Source: Mycobacterium sp. 852014-50255_SCH5639931 (lineage in GTDB: Bacteria > Actinomycetota > Actinomycetes > Mycobacteriales > Mycobacteriaceae). Taken from it: 64,000 nt of DNA. Made by a program: the position numbers and the translations under genes. The DNA lies in NCBI RefSeq assembly GCF_001665605.1, contig NZ_LZSV01000034.1:62001-126000 (forward strand), read 5' to 3'. Shown one piece after another: positions 31,360 through 40,536 of the stretch (its first letter is position 1; every line of letters begins with the position of its first letter). Under the pieces are notes generated by a model. That model did not search any database. It saw nothing but the letters and a program-made list of their open reading frames with translations, and was not told the DNA's origin.

Positions 31360-32370
31360 ATGCCCCATCGAAACCGTCGCTTCCTGCTTCGCGAACGACC
31401 TACCGGCCGCATCGGTCCGGGCACTTTCGAACTCAGCGAAGAGCCGATCCCCGAGCTCGACGACGGTGAGGCGCTGGTGCGAGTGGATTGGATCTCGCTG
31501 GACCCGACGAACCGTATGTGGATCAACGACACCCCGTCGTACTTACCTCCAGTCGGGATCGGTGAGGTCATGCGCGCGGGCGGGCTCGGTGAGGTCGTCG
31601 CATCCAAGAGTTCGACATACGCGGTCGGCCAGAAGGTGCAAGGCCTCCTCGGCTGGCAGGAGTACGCGGTCCTCTCGGACACCGCGATGGTGAACCCGGT
31701 CGACGTCGCGGAGGGCATCTCGCCGAGCGCCTACCTGGGTGCGCTCGGGATGACCGGGCTCACCGCGTGGATCGGGATCCGCGACATCGGCAAGCCGCGG
31801 CCGGGCGAGACGGTCGTCGTCTCCGCGGCGGCGGGCGCGGTCGGGTCGGTCGCCGGCCAACTCGCCAAGGCCGCCGGCGCTCGCGTCGTCGGGATCGCCG
31901 GTGGGCCCGAGAAGTGTGCGCTGCTCACCGACCAGCTCGGCTTCGACGCGGCCGTCGACCACCGCGCCGACGACTGGGCCGCCCAGCTGGCGGCGGCGAC
32001 GCCCAAAGGCATCGACGTCGACTTCGAAAACGTCGGTGGCGACCTGATGGACGCGATTTTCACGCGCCTCAACATCGGCGCCCGCGTCGCGCTCTGCGGC
32101 CTGATCTCCGGCTACAACGCGGCCGATCCCCCGCCTGGCCCGCGCGCATTCGGCAATCTGCTCATTCAACGCGCCACGTTGCAGGGTTTCATCGTGCTCG
32201 ATCACTTCGGGCGCGCGCCGGAAGCGATGACTGAAATCGCGGGCCTCATCGAGGCCGGAAAGCTCACGCCGCTCGAGACCGTCGTCGAGGGCTTCGAGCA
32301 GCTGCCGACGGCGATCAATATGCTCTTCGACGGCAAGAACGTCGGCAAGCTGGTGGTCAAGGTCGGCTGA
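31360..32370 (+). CDS. Zinc-independent MDR-family NADP-dependent oxidoreductase
   Basis: 336 residues from ATG 31360. The MDR/PTGR-like group: N-terminal RERPTGRIGPGTFELSEEP, coenzyme motif VVVSAAAGAVGSVAGQLAK (about residues 150-170) and FENVGGDLMDAI. Reduces or oxidises alkenals, ketones or quinones using NADP. In-frame ATG 31336 or 31300 would extend it, but 31300 overlaps the divergent gene. Ends 2 bp before the convergent methyltransferase. Confidence 0.87.
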   Translation: MPHRNRRFLLRERPTGRIGPGTFELSEEPIPELDDGEALVRVDWISLDPTNRMWINDTPSYLPPVGIGEVMRAGGLGEVVASKSSTYAVGQKVQGLLGWQEYAVLSDTAMVNPVDVAEGISPSAYLGALGMTGLTAWIGIRDIGKPRPGETVVVSAAAGAVGSVAGQLAKAAGARVVGIAGGPEKCALLTDQLGFDAAVDHRADDWAAQLAAATPKGIDVDFENVGGDLMDAIFTRLNIGARVALCGLISGYNAADPPPGPRAFGNLLIQRATLQGFIVLDHFGRAPEAMTEIAGLIEAGKLTPLETVVEGFEQLPTAINMLFDGKNVGKLVVKVG

Positions 32371-32372
32371 TC

Positions 32373-33209
32373 TCAGCCGAATTCGAGTAGGGCGAAGACG
32401 CCGCGATAAGGCTTCGCGGGCGGGAAGCGCCAGAACGCGGGGTATAGCCTCCCGAAGAAGAAGCCCCGCCCCGCGGGCATCGGTACATCGTGCACAGCAC
32501 GGATCCCGGGCACGTTTTCCGCGAGCTTCGCCAGTTGACGCACCGAGAGGCTGAACGGCATCGGCGGTACCCGGTAGCGCTTGGACGATCGCAGCCCCCT
32601 TCGCGCGACCTTCTTGACGATCGTCGGCGGCAGGTCGAAGAACATCCGGCCGCCGGGAAACCGCTTGGCGCACTGGCTGATCAGTCCCAGCGCCTCGTTG
32701 GGCTGTAGGTACATCAGCAGCCCTTCGGCGGTGATGAACACGCCGTTGCCGGTGTCGACCTTGTCCATCCAGTTGTAGTCGAGGGCGGACTGCGCGAGAT
32801 GAGTGATCCGCGTGGATTGCGGCAGCAGCCGCTGCCGAAGGTCGATGACCTGAGGCAAATCCACCGAAAGCCAACTGAATTGCGCGCCGGGTAGGGCGCG
32901 GTCCAAGCGCCAGAAGGACGTCTGAAAACCTTCGGCAAGCGCGACTACGGTCGCCCTGGGATGCGTGGTCAGGTATTCGATCGCGCACCGGTCGACGGCC
33001 AACGAACGCAGCGCCATCTCCTGGCCCCTGCGCCCGAACTTCTCGAAGTCGAAGTCGAAGGACTCCACCAGCCTGATGGCCATCGGATCGTCGATGATCG
33101 GGTCCGGGCGCCCGGCCTGATATGCCCTGCCGTAGAGGGTCAGCAGCGCCGTTTCCGAAACACCGGTCAGCAGCCCGGCATCCACTTTCTGGTTGTCTCG
33201 ATTCGTCAT
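32373..33209 (-). CDS. Class I SAM methyltransferase (LCM/Tcmp-like)
   Basis: 278 residues from ATG 33209 (a GTG one codon upstream is possible). The LCM/PPM1 fold: DDPMAIRLVESFDFDF, then VVALAEGFQTSFWRLDRALP in the SAM region and FITAEGLLMYLQPNEAL. It is a distant paralogue of the protein at 29756-30601 and probably acts on an unknown carboxyl or hydroxyl substrate. Convergent with the MDR gene. Confidence 0.82.
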   Translation of the reverse strand: MTNRDNQKVDAGLLTGVSETALLTLYGRAYQAGRPDPIIDDPMAIRLVESFDFDFEKFGRRGQEMALRSLAVDRCAIEYLTTHPRATVVALAEGFQTSFWRLDRALPGAQFSWLSVDLPQVIDLRQRLLPQSTRITHLAQSALDYNWMDKVDTGNGVFITAEGLLMYLQPNEALGLISQCAKRFPGGRMFFDLPPTIVKKVARRGLRSSKRYRVPPMPFSLSVRQLAKLAENVPGIRAVHDVPMPAGRGFFFGRLYPAFWRFPPAKPYRGVFALLEFG

Positions 33210-33274
33210 CACGCCAAACCGTAACCGGCTCAGCGCCGAATGTAGCTGCCCACGCGCCGTTGCATGCCGGGCGG

Positions 33275-33931
33275 CTAGGCCGGTGCGGAAGACGGATCGA
33301 TCGGAATCGCGATCTCGTTGCGACGCCGCATCGGCAGCGTCCAGGGCGGATCGTAGAACCAGCCCTCGGCCTCTCCCGTGGTCTTGATTCCGTTGTCCCG
33401 CAATGTTTTCACGAGCTCATCGGTGCGAGACGCCACCGCCTTGGGGCTGCGGTCACCGCTGAATCGCAGCACGGCTATGGTCGCGGGCGGCACGGTGACG
33501 AGGCGGACTTGATCATCTTTGGGCGCGGGAAGGGTCTCCATCGTCCACTTCTCGGGCATGAAAAACCGGATCACCCAGCCACTCTCGGCGCCGGCGGACT
33601 GAACGACGGGCGCGGTCATCGCGATCTGCTGGCCACGACGGCCCGGCTGCTGGCTGACGGGTGCCGTCATCGAGATCGATTCGTTACCCCGATTGCCGCC
33701 GAATATGTACCCCGCCAGTCGTCGGAACCCCACGTCACGAGCGCGGTTTTCATCGGCGTCGACTGTCGTCTCGGCGGCAATCCGCGGACCGTAGCGGCGT
33801 ATCTCGACGGTGCCGGTGAGCGGATGGCGCGTGTACTTCGGCTCCTCGAGGCCGACGCGAATCCCGCCCACCGCCAGGACCGATTCGGCGACCTGCTCGG
33901 CGAGCTTGATCGGGTTCATCATCAGGACCAT
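33275..33931 (-). CDS. SOUL-family haem-binding protein
   Basis: 218 residues from ATG 33931 (GTGGG upstream; alternatives at 33958, 33922, 33919). The SOUL domain shows YTRHPLTGTVEIRRYGPRI at the N-terminal strand, ISMTAPVS and IAMTAPVV repeats, and a C-terminal WFYDPPWTLPMRRRNEIAIP. SOUL proteins bind haem or porphyrins and may buffer free haem. No Tat/Sec signal. Leftward; the small membrane-protein gene is divergent. Confidence 0.85.
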   Translation of the reverse strand: MVLMMNPIKLAEQVAESVLAVGGIRVGLEEPKYTRHPLTGTVEIRRYGPRIAAETTVDADENRARDVGFRRLAGYIFGGNRGNESISMTAPVSQQPGRRGQQIAMTAPVVQSAGAESGWVIRFFMPEKWTMETLPAPKDDQVRLVTVPPATIAVLRFSGDRSPKAVASRTDELVKTLRDNGIKTTGEAEGWFYDPPWTLPMRRRNEIAIPIDPSSAPA

Positions 33932-34129
33932 TTGACCCACCAGGCCCTGGTGACGCAAGTGAGGTCACTCCCCAACGACGGTGTCACCCGGCCCTTGTCT
34001 TTCGTCGTGGGTGAGGGTAACGCGCGTCCATCCCGGTGTGGCGGGTTGGGATCGGTAGCCGATCCGGGGGTCTGTACTTGGCCCAACGACGACGCCAGTC
34101 CGGCGGCGCCCCACGAAAGGAAGTCAGAA

Positions 34130-34384
34130 ATGAAGATCGTCCCGGCCAGCATCGAAGAGCAGATCAATCGGGTGGACCGGCAACGCAGCCTGTACATCGG
34201 GCTCAGCGCCGGCGCCGTGGCGCTGTGGAGCGCGTTCCGGCTGATCTGGGCCCTCTACATCGGGATGACATTCGGCTGGTTCTTGGGGTCGATGGTCTTC
34301 CAGTTGGTGCTGTGGGGTGTGATCGGTGCGGTCTCGGCGGTTGCGGCCGCCGGGTTCCTGACCCGCTACGCCAAGGGATCTTGA
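34130..34384 (+). CDS. Small two-helix membrane protein
   Basis: 84 residues with AAAGGAAG upstream of ATG 34130. N-terminal amphipathic segment (SIEEQINRVDRQ) followed by two membrane helices (about 22-45 and 52-74: SLYIGLSAGAVALWSAFRLI; FQLVLWGVIGAVSAVAAAGF). No family recognised. A stem-loop follows 22 bp after the stop. Confidence 0.65.
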   Translation: MKIVPASIEEQINRVDRQRSLYIGLSAGAVALWSAFRLIWALYIGMTFGWFLGSMVFQLVLWGVIGAVSAVAAAGFLTRYAKGS

Positions 34385-34405
34385 CTCGTCCATAGGGCAG
34401 CGCGA

Positions 34406-34434
34406 AGTTCCGGACCTCATGGAGGTTCGGAACT
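34406..34434. terminator. Bidirectional intrinsic terminator hairpin
   Basis: Thirteen-pair stem (34406-34418 with 34422-34434) with one G-U pair and the three-base loop ATG, between the small membrane gene stop (34384) and the convergent aldehyde dehydrogenase stop (34449). Confidence 0.75.
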
Positions 34435-34448
34435 CTTGCGTTCGAGGG

Positions 34449-35903
34449 CTAGAGCTGGGCCCAGACCGACTTCGTCTTCAGGTAGGCCTCGATGCCCTCG
34501 CGCCCGAACTCGTGACCCCAGCCGGACTGCTTGTAACCGCCGAACGGTACGTCGTGGTCGAACACCAACTGGCAGTTCACCTGGACGCTGCCGGCCTGCA
34601 GCCGCTTGACGATTCGGTGGGCGCGGCCGAGGTTTTCCGTCCAGGCCGTGGCCGCCAGGCCGTAGGTCGTGTCGTTGGCCATGGCCACGGCCTCGTCCTC
34701 GTCGTCGAACGGCAGGATGCTGACCACCGGTCCGAAGATCTCCTGCTGATACAGCCGCATGCCGGGGTCGACGTTGGTCAGCACCGTCGGGTGCACGAAG
34801 TAGCCCTTGCGGTCCAGGCGGTAGCCGCCGGTCACCACTTCGACACCGTCACTCTTGCCCTCGTCGATAAAACCCATGACGCGGGTCAGTTGCTTCTGGC
34901 TGATCAGCGGTCCGCTGACGCAGCCCTCCTCGCTGGGCGCGCCCAGCTTGAACGTGTCAGCCATCAGCACGATGCCTTCCACCACGCGGTCGTACACCCC
35001 ACGCTGCACGAAAATCCTTGAGCCACATACGCATCCCTGCCCGGAGTGTACGAAGATGCCCAACGACGCCATCATGATCGCCTTGTCCAGGTCGGCGTCG
35101 TCGAAGATCAGCACCGGCGACTTCCCGCCGAGTTCGAGCATGACCTTCTTCAGGTTGCCGGCCGAGGCCCGCACGATCTCCTTGCCGACCTCGGTCGACC
35201 CGGTAAAGGCGATCTTCTCGACGTCGGGATGCGCGGTGATCGCCGCACCGGCGGTGTGCCCGTAACCGGTCAGCAGGTTGACCACTCCCTCGGGGACGCC
35301 GGCGTCGTGAATCAGCCTGTCCAGCAACAGCGCCGACAGCGGGGTCTCCTCGGCGGGTTTGACGAGCATGCTGCACCCGGCCGCCAGCGCGGGCGCCAGC
35401 TTTGCGCTGGCGTTGAAGATCGGGCCGTTCCACGGGAAGATCAGCCCCACCACCCCGAAGGGCTCCTTGAGGGTGTAGGCGTGCATGTTGACGAAGGCGT
35501 CCGTGGCGATGCCGTCCGTCTTCACGTCGTACGCGACCCCGTTGAGTTTGGAACACCAGCCCGCGTAGTAGCGGAAGAATTCCGAGCAGGTCGACATCTG
35601 CAACTGAGCTTGCATCAACGGCATGCCGGTGTTGAGCGAGTCGAGTTGGGCGAACTCTCCGGCATGCTCGTCGATCGAATCCGCGATGCGCCACATGATC
35701 TTGGCGCGCTCGCGGCCCGGCAGCTGGGACCAGACGCCCGACTCGAAGGAAGCCCTCGCCCGCGCGGCGGCATCGTCGACCGCCGCTTCCCCGCAGTCGG
35801 TGAACTCGGTGATCGTCTCCTCCGTGGCGGGGTCGATGACCGCGATGACCTCGCCCGTTCCCGGGCGCTTTCGGAGGTCGTCCAATACCGTCTGCAGCGT
35901 CAT
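34449..35903 (-). CDS. NAD(P)-dependent aldehyde dehydrogenase
   Basis: 484 residues, the normal family length. Cofactor and catalytic elements: PWNGPIFNASAKLAPALAAG, ELGGKSPVLIF (catalytic Glu), and SGQGCVCGSRIFV (catalytic Cys in GQGC). Oxidises an aldehyde to the acid. The start at ATG 35903 (GGAAGGGA upstream) is preferred over the frame to 35966. It is followed downstream by no gene on its strand; upstream, 154 bp away, lies the VOC gene, so it may be part of the same leftward unit or have its own promoter. Confidence 0.92.
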   Translation of the reverse strand: MTLQTVLDDLRKRPGTGEVIAVIDPATEETITEFTDCGEAAVDDAAARARASFESGVWSQLPGRERAKIMWRIADSIDEHAGEFAQLDSLNTGMPLMQAQLQMSTCSEFFRYYAGWCSKLNGVAYDVKTDGIATDAFVNMHAYTLKEPFGVVGLIFPWNGPIFNASAKLAPALAAGCSMLVKPAEETPLSALLLDRLIHDAGVPEGVVNLLTGYGHTAGAAITAHPDVEKIAFTGSTEVGKEIVRASAGNLKKVMLELGGKSPVLIFDDADLDKAIMMASLGIFVHSGQGCVCGSRIFVQRGVYDRVVEGIVLMADTFKLGAPSEEGCVSGPLISQKQLTRVMGFIDEGKSDGVEVVTGGYRLDRKGYFVHPTVLTNVDPGMRLYQQEIFGPVVSILPFDDEDEAVAMANDTTYGLAATAWTENLGRAHRIVKRLQAGSVQVNCQLVFDHDVPFGGYKQSGWGHEFGREGIEAYLKTKSVWAQL

Positions 35904-36057
35904 CCGATCCCTTCCGTATCGCGGGGCCGTTCGGCCGGCGCACAATGCTGAGCACTTGCTTAGCATTGTGTGTGCGGCGCGGTCAAGGCCGCGCTCACGG
36001 ATCAGGCCGCGGCGCCGGGCCGCGAAAACGGTTGGTATCGACTACCTAGCGCAGCAC

Positions 36058-36468
36058 TCAGCGCAGTTCTTGGATGCGGATCAGGTTGCCCGCGGGATCG
36101 CGGACCGCGCAGTCCCGCAGTCCGTACGGTTGTTCTGTCGGCTCCTGGACGATGTCGACGTCGCCGGCCTGCAGCTGCTCGAAGGTGCGGTCGAGGTCCT
36201 TGGTCGCCAACAGCAACGTGGCGTAGCTGCCCTTGGCCATCATCTCGGCGATGGTGCGCCGCTCGTCTTCGGTGATGCCCGGGTTGGCGGCCGGCGGATT
36301 CAGGACGATCGACGTGTCGGGCTGGTTCGGGGGTCCCACGGTGATCCACCGCATCTTGCCCTTTCCGACGTCGAGGCGGACTTCGAAGCCGAGGGTGTCG
36401 CGGTAGAAGGCGAGCGAGGATTCCGGGTCGTCGTGTGGCAGGAAGCTCGAGTGAATCGTGATGTCCAT
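36058..36468 (-). CDS. VOC (glyoxalase/dioxygenase) family protein
   Basis: 136 residues, a single VOC module pair: HSSFLPHDDPESSLAFYRDTLGFEV at the N-terminus, metal-ligand-type Glu/His positions, and a C-terminal VRDPAGNLIRIQEL. Probably metal-dependent: lyase, dioxygenase or resistance-type binding protein. Starts 4 bp after the AraC gene stop, so the two are cotranscribed and the VOC may be its main target. Confidence 0.85.
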   Translation of the reverse strand: MDITIHSSFLPHDDPESSLAFYRDTLGFEVRLDVGKGKMRWITVGPPNQPDTSIVLNPPAANPGITEDERRTIAEMMAKGSYATLLLATKDLDRTFEQLQAGDVDIVQEPTEQPYGLRDCAVRDPAGNLIRIQELR

Positions 36469-36472
36469 GGCG

Positions 36473-36922
36473 TCAGGCTAAGCGCGGTCCGGTGTCCGAT
36501 GCTTCTCGATTCCTGATCGGTCTGGTCACCTGTTTGGTCACGCACGGCGGCATTCCGGCCAGCGCGTCCACCCCCTGGCGCCGGTAGGTGCTCGGCGGCA
36601 CACCGACCAGTTCGGTGAAGCGAGTGCTGAAGGTGCCCAACGAGGAGCAACCGACGGCGAAACATACGTCGGTGACGCTCAGGTCGCCACGCCGCAGCAA
36701 CGCCATCGCGCGCTCGATGCGCCGCGTCATCAGATAGGAGTACGGCGACTCGCCGTAGGCGCGGCGGAACTCGCGGCTCAGGTGGCCGGCGGACATGTGC
36801 ACCTCGCGCGCGAGCGCCTCCACGTCCAACGGCCGCGCATACTCGCGATCGATCCGGTCGCGGACGCGGCGGAGCAGCGCGAGGTTGCGCAGGCGCTGCG
36901 CCGCGTCGGTTCCTTGGCGCAC
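36473..36922 (-). CDS. AraC-family transcriptional regulator (short, HTH only)
   Basis: 149 residues from GTG 36922. Essentially the two-HTH AraC DNA-binding domain (LDVEALAREVHMSAGHLSREF; SVTDVCFAVGCSSLGTFSTRF) with a short C-terminal tail and no separate ligand-binding domain. It follows the epimerase by 9 bp and precedes the VOC by 4 bp. Short AraC plus VOC pairs are recurrent; the regulator probably responds to the compound handled by the operon. Confidence 0.88.
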   Translation of the reverse strand: MRQGTDAAQRLRNLALLRRVRDRIDREYARPLDVEALAREVHMSAGHLSREFRRAYGESPYSYLMTRRIERAMALLRRGDLSVTDVCFAVGCSSLGTFSTRFTELVGVPPSTYRRQGVDALAGMPPCVTKQVTRPIRNREASDTGPRLA

Positions 36923-36931
36923 AGGTAATCC

Positions 36932-37834
36932 TTACGCGCCGACCAACTCTGGATGGAACTTGGCCGCCATCCGGCGCAGCCCGTCACGCCAGTCGACCGT
37001 CGTGCCGCCGATGAGCTCGTGCATCCGGTCGCTGTCCGTGGGATTGCCGCGCAGCGCTTGAGCGCTCACCTCGAACACCGGTTCCTTGCCCACCAGCGAG
37101 CTGAGGTAGCCACACCACTCCTGGATGCTGACCGTTTGGTCGCCGCACCAGTTGACCGTGGTCGCCGGGACCGACGCCACCTCCAGCAGCTTCGGGATGG
37201 TCGCGATGATGTCGTCCTCGTGAATCGGGTTGTAGCGCGCGGGTTCCCCGGGCGGGACCGGGATCGGGATGCCCGCCAGCATCATCTCCATGTGGTAGAA
37301 CGGCCACCCGCCGTTGTCGCCGTAGGGGACGTTGAGCCGGGCGATGGTGGTGGGCACTCCGAGGGCCCGCGCCATCGAACGGGCGACGACCTCCCCGGCG
37401 ATCTTGGAGATGGAGTAGGTGGGGAACAGGCACTTGTGGTTGTCGCCCAGGGCGGCGGCCTCGGTTCGCGGATTTTCGTCCGGCGGGTCATAGACGGCGG
37501 CGGACGAACAATGCAGAAACGCCTTGGCATCGCGGCAGTGCGCCATCAGCAGACCCACCGACTCCGCATTGGCCGCGAGGTCCTTGTCCCAGTTCCCGCT
37601 CTTGGCCACTGCCAGGTTGAGGATGTACTCGAAATCGGTTGGCAGACTGGCGAAGTCACCCGCCGCCAGGTTGACCTTCTCGCAGCGGACGCCCGCCTTC
37701 TCCAGGCCCTCCCTTGCTGCCGGATCGGTGAAGCGGGCGATGCCCCACACCTCGTTGTCGGCCGCGAGCGCCCGCGCAATGGGGGTCGCGATTTGACCGG
37801 TCGGACCGGTGATCAGGATCTTTGAGCCGCGCAT
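36932..37834 (-). CDS. NAD-dependent epimerase/dehydratase (extended SDR)
   Basis: 300 residues. The N-terminus KILITGPTGQIATPIARAL is the TGxxGx(2)G-type NAD site, and the catalytic YxxxK is YSISK (about residue 148-152). HCSSAAVYDPP is a typical preceding Ser strand. It probably reduces or epimerises a sugar-like or ketone substrate. ATG 37834 is chosen because the longer frame to 38302 runs inside the neighbouring gene. Gap to the flavoprotein above is 17 bp. Confidence 0.85.
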   Translation of the reverse strand: MRGSKILITGPTGQIATPIARALAADNEVWGIARFTDPAAREGLEKAGVRCEKVNLAAGDFASLPTDFEYILNLAVAKSGNWDKDLAANAESVGLLMAHCRDAKAFLHCSSAAVYDPPDENPRTEAAALGDNHKCLFPTYSISKIAGEVVARSMARALGVPTTIARLNVPYGDNGGWPFYHMEMMLAGIPIPVPPGEPARYNPIHEDDIIATIPKLLEVASVPATTVNWCGDQTVSIQEWCGYLSSLVGKEPVFEVSAQALRGNPTDSDRMHELIGGTTVDWRDGLRRMAAKFHPELVGA

Positions 37835-37851
37835 GCGCTGATAGTAGCGAC

Positions 37852-39036
37852 TCACAGCCCCGGTTGGTCTTCGATGATGCCGAGCCAGATCTGCGCGACG
37901 TCGATGGCGACTTTCTCGCTGATGAAGGCGTGCTGCGTCCCGGTATAGATGTCCCGGAAAGCGCGCTCCAATCGAGTGCCCTCCCGGATCGAGCTGGTGC
38001 CCGCTACCAGGTGCGCCCACTCGGCGCAGCTTCGGGCCGTGTCGGTCGCAAAGACCGCAGCCACGCGCATGTCCGCGCGCAGCACCGGTGTGAGCTCCTC
38101 CCCGGACGCGACCGCGGCCTCGGCGGTGGTGAACGCGTCGAGCACCAGCAGACGAGCGGCCCGCCAGGCCGCGCGGTGGTGCGCCAGCCCCTTCTGGAAG
38201 GTGGGGCGGCTGGCCAGCGACGCCATGTCGCTCATCCGGAACTTCGTCGCCGCCAACTCCTGGACGTCGTCGAGCATGCTCTTGGCGACACCCAGGGCCC
38301 ATGACGCGTGGCCGGCGGCGGTCACCGGCATCAGCCCCATCCGGGTGGCCGGCGACGTCCCGCGATACGGCTGACGCACGAAGAGCTCGAAGGTGCGGCT
38401 CGCCGGTACGAACACCTCCTGGACGCTGTAATCGTAGGACCCGGTTCCCTTGAGCCCCTGGACAAACCAGCCGTCGTTGAAGCTGATCTGATCCCGGGGA
38501 ATCACCGCGACCCGCATCTCGGGGAAGCCCTCACTGATCCAGCGCATTTCGCCGTTGTCCATGGGAAAGAACCCGGCCGCGACGTACTGGGAGTGCCCGA
38601 TGCCGGAGCCGAAGTTCCACGACCCGCTCACCAGGTAGCCGCCATCGACGGCGGATCCCTGCCCGTTGGGGAAGAATTGGCCGCCCATCGTGACGCGGTT
38701 GTCGTGCGCAGTGAACACCTCGGCAAAACCCTCGTCGGGCAGATACGTCGCGGCGGCGAAGGAAGACGGCAGGTTGGCGATGCCAACCCACCCAAAAGAG
38801 CCGTCCTGCCAAGCCATTTCGATCCAGGTCTCGATCATTTCGGTGAAAGACGGTTCCGTACCGCCCGCCGGGGCCGGGTTGAACGCGGACATCAGCCCGC
38901 TCGCCCACATCTCGTCGACGATCGCCGGGGTAAGGGTGCGCATCCGCTCGGATTCTGCGGCCTCGGCGCGCACCAGGTCGCGCATACCGCGGGCGAGCGA
39001 GACAACCCGGTCATCGGTGTCGGCAATCGACGTCAT
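37852..39036 (-). CDS. Acyl-CoA dehydrogenase-like flavin monooxygenase (HsaA/HpaB type)
   Basis: 394 residues, the length of the two-component flavin-dependent monooxygenases within the acyl-CoA dehydrogenase fold. Features: GSFGWVGIANLPS (near 80), a beta-domain DGGYLVSGSWNFGSGIGHSQ, and C-terminal helices TSSIREGTRLERAFRDIYTG. Substrate probably aromatic, steroid or nitroaromatic, and reduced flavin would have to come from elsewhere. First gene of the leftward unit with epimerase, AraC, VOC and possibly the aldehyde dehydrogenase. Confidence 0.82.
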   Translation of the reverse strand: MTSIADTDDRVVSLARGMRDLVRAEAAESERMRTLTPAIVDEMWASGLMSAFNPAPAGGTEPSFTEMIETWIEMAWQDGSFGWVGIANLPSSFAAATYLPDEGFAEVFTAHDNRVTMGGQFFPNGQGSAVDGGYLVSGSWNFGSGIGHSQYVAAGFFPMDNGEMRWISEGFPEMRVAVIPRDQISFNDGWFVQGLKGTGSYDYSVQEVFVPASRTFELFVRQPYRGTSPATRMGLMPVTAAGHASWALGVAKSMLDDVQELAATKFRMSDMASLASRPTFQKGLAHHRAAWRAARLLVLDAFTTAEAAVASGEELTPVLRADMRVAAVFATDTARSCAEWAHLVAGTSSIREGTRLERAFRDIYTGTQHAFISEKVAIDVAQIWLGIIEDQPGL

Positions 39037-39175
39037 CCACCTGTCCCATCATCGCGACGGCATCAGCGGGAAACTGATATCGGTGACCGTACCAACCGCT
39101 TAACGTTGGAAAGAATGAATCGCGGGACACGGGGCCGGAAGCGGTGCGGCGAATTCTCGCCTTACCGTAGGGGGC

Positions 39176-39565
39176 GTGCGCTGGATCGTTGACGGCATGA
39201 ATGTGATCGGGAGCCGCCCGGACGGGTGGTGGAAGGACCGCGGTCGCGCCATGGCCGCATTGGCCGACCGCCTCGACCGATGGGCGGCCGCCCAAGGGGA
39301 CCACGTGACGGTCGTGTTTGAGCGGCCGCCGTCGAGCGCCATTCCCGCAGCGGCGATCGAGATCGCTTATGCGCCCCGGGCGGCCGCCAACTCGGCCGAC
39401 GACGAGATCGTCCGGCGCGTCCAGGCCGACCCCCGGCCGCACGACATTCGGGTGGTGACGTCGGACAAAGGGCTGAGCGACCGCGTGGTGAGCCTGGGCG
39501 CCTCGGTCCACCCCGCTGCAAGCTTCCGCGACCTCATCGACCCCCGGGGGCCGCGAGCCTCATGA
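39176..39565 (+). CDS. NYN/YacP-like PIN-fold RNase
   Basis: 129 residues from GTG 39176. NYN-domain acidic sites: VDGMNVIGS (Asp), NSADDEIVRRV and VVTSDKGLSDRV. The YacP/NYN family are PIN-like ribonucleases that act on RNA in the cytosol. No membrane segment. Ends in an overlapping ATGA with the nitronate monooxygenase gene, so the two are translated as a coupled pair. Confidence 0.85.
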   Translation: MRWIVDGMNVIGSRPDGWWKDRGRAMAALADRLDRWAAAQGDHVTVVFERPPSSAIPAAAIEIAYAPRAAANSADDEIVRRVQADPRPHDIRVVTSDKGLSDRVVSLGASVHPAASFRDLIDPRGPRAS

Positions 39566-40536
39566 ACACCGGCCGAGGCGGCCCCACGGTCAACCGGGTC
39601 TGCGCATCCGCGGGAATCGACATCCCGATCATCCAGGCGCCGATGACCTATATTGCCGGCGCGCAGCTGGCCGCCGCGGTGTCGAACGCGGGCGGGCTGG
39701 GCGTCATCGAGACCACATCCGAGCAGGGCCGGGCCGACCTGCGGCGCGTCCGTGACCTCACCGACCGTCCGGTGGGCGCGAACATCGCGCTGATCATGAA
39801 CCGCGACCCGGCCACCGTGGATCTCCTGGTGGCCAACGACATTCGCTTCGTCACCACATCGGCCGGCGATCCGGCGCTGTTCATCGGCCGGCTCCACGAT
39901 GCCGGGATCACCGTGTTCCATGTGGTGGGCACCCTCGCGGCGGCCCGGAAAGCCGTCGACGCCGGAGTCGACGGGCTCGTGGTCGAGGGCGTCGAGGGCG
40001 GCGGGTTCAAGAACCGATTCGGTGCGTCGACCATGGTGCTGCTGCCGCTGGTGGCGGCGCAGGTCGACGTGCCGATCGTGGCGGCGGGAGGGATCTGCGA
40101 CGCGCGCTCGATGGCGGCCGCCTTCGTTCTCGGCGCCGAGGGCGTGCAGATGGGCACGCGGCTGCTCGCCTCTGCGGATTCCCCGGTGCACGGCAACCTC
40201 AAGCGGGCGGTCGTCGCGGCCGATGAAACCTCCACCGTGCTCCTCCCCCTCGACGGCAAACGCATGATGCGGGTGATCCGGACGGCCGCCGCAGAAAGGC
40301 TGGACACCGCAATGTCTTCCGGCGACGGCGCCGCGGCGTTGCAACGGGTGCAGCGGCTGTATTTCGACGGGGACATGGACGCCAGTGTCGCCAACACCGG
40401 TCAGGTGGCCGGGCGGATCGAGGACATCCCGCCGGCCGCCGACATCATCCAGCGGATGTGGGCGGGATGCGGCGAAGCGCTGGCGGCCACCGCGGATCGG
40501 CTAGGGCGGCCGGGGCTTAGCTTGGGCGACTCTTGA
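39562..40536 (+). CDS. Nitronate monooxygenase family (FMN)
   Basis: 324 residues, a TIM barrel of the 2-nitropropane dioxygenase/enoyl reductase type. Landmarks: PIIQAPMTYIAGAQLAAAVS, VTTSAGDPALF, VVEGVEGGGF, and VAAGGICDARSMAAAF. Uses FMN to oxidise alkyl nitronates or is an uncharacterised reductase. The ATG overlaps the NYN gene stop by 4 bp. Its last 20 bp overlap the convergent DUF4333 gene. A paralogue lies at 61829-62803. Confidence 0.88.
   Translation: MNTGRGGPTVNRVCASAGIDIPIIQAPMTYIAGAQLAAAVSNAGGLGVIETTSEQGRADLRRVRDLTDRPVGANIALIMNRDPATVDLLVANDIRFVTTSAGDPALFIGRLHDAGITVFHVVGTLAAARKAVDAGVDGLVVEGVEGGGFKNRFGASTMVLLPLVAAQVDVPIVAAGGICDARSMAAAFVLGAEGVQMGTRLLASADSPVHGNLKRAVVAADETSTVLLPLDGKRMMRVIRTAAAERLDTAMSSGDGAAALQRVQRLYFDGDMDASVANTGQVAGRIEDIPPAADIIQRMWAGCGEALAATADRLGRPGLSLGDS

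Noticed and set aside
34449..35966. Longer aldehyde dehydrogenase start at 35966
   Set aside because: The extra 21 codons contain Cys-rich atypical sequence and the ATG at 35903 has a good ribosome-binding site.
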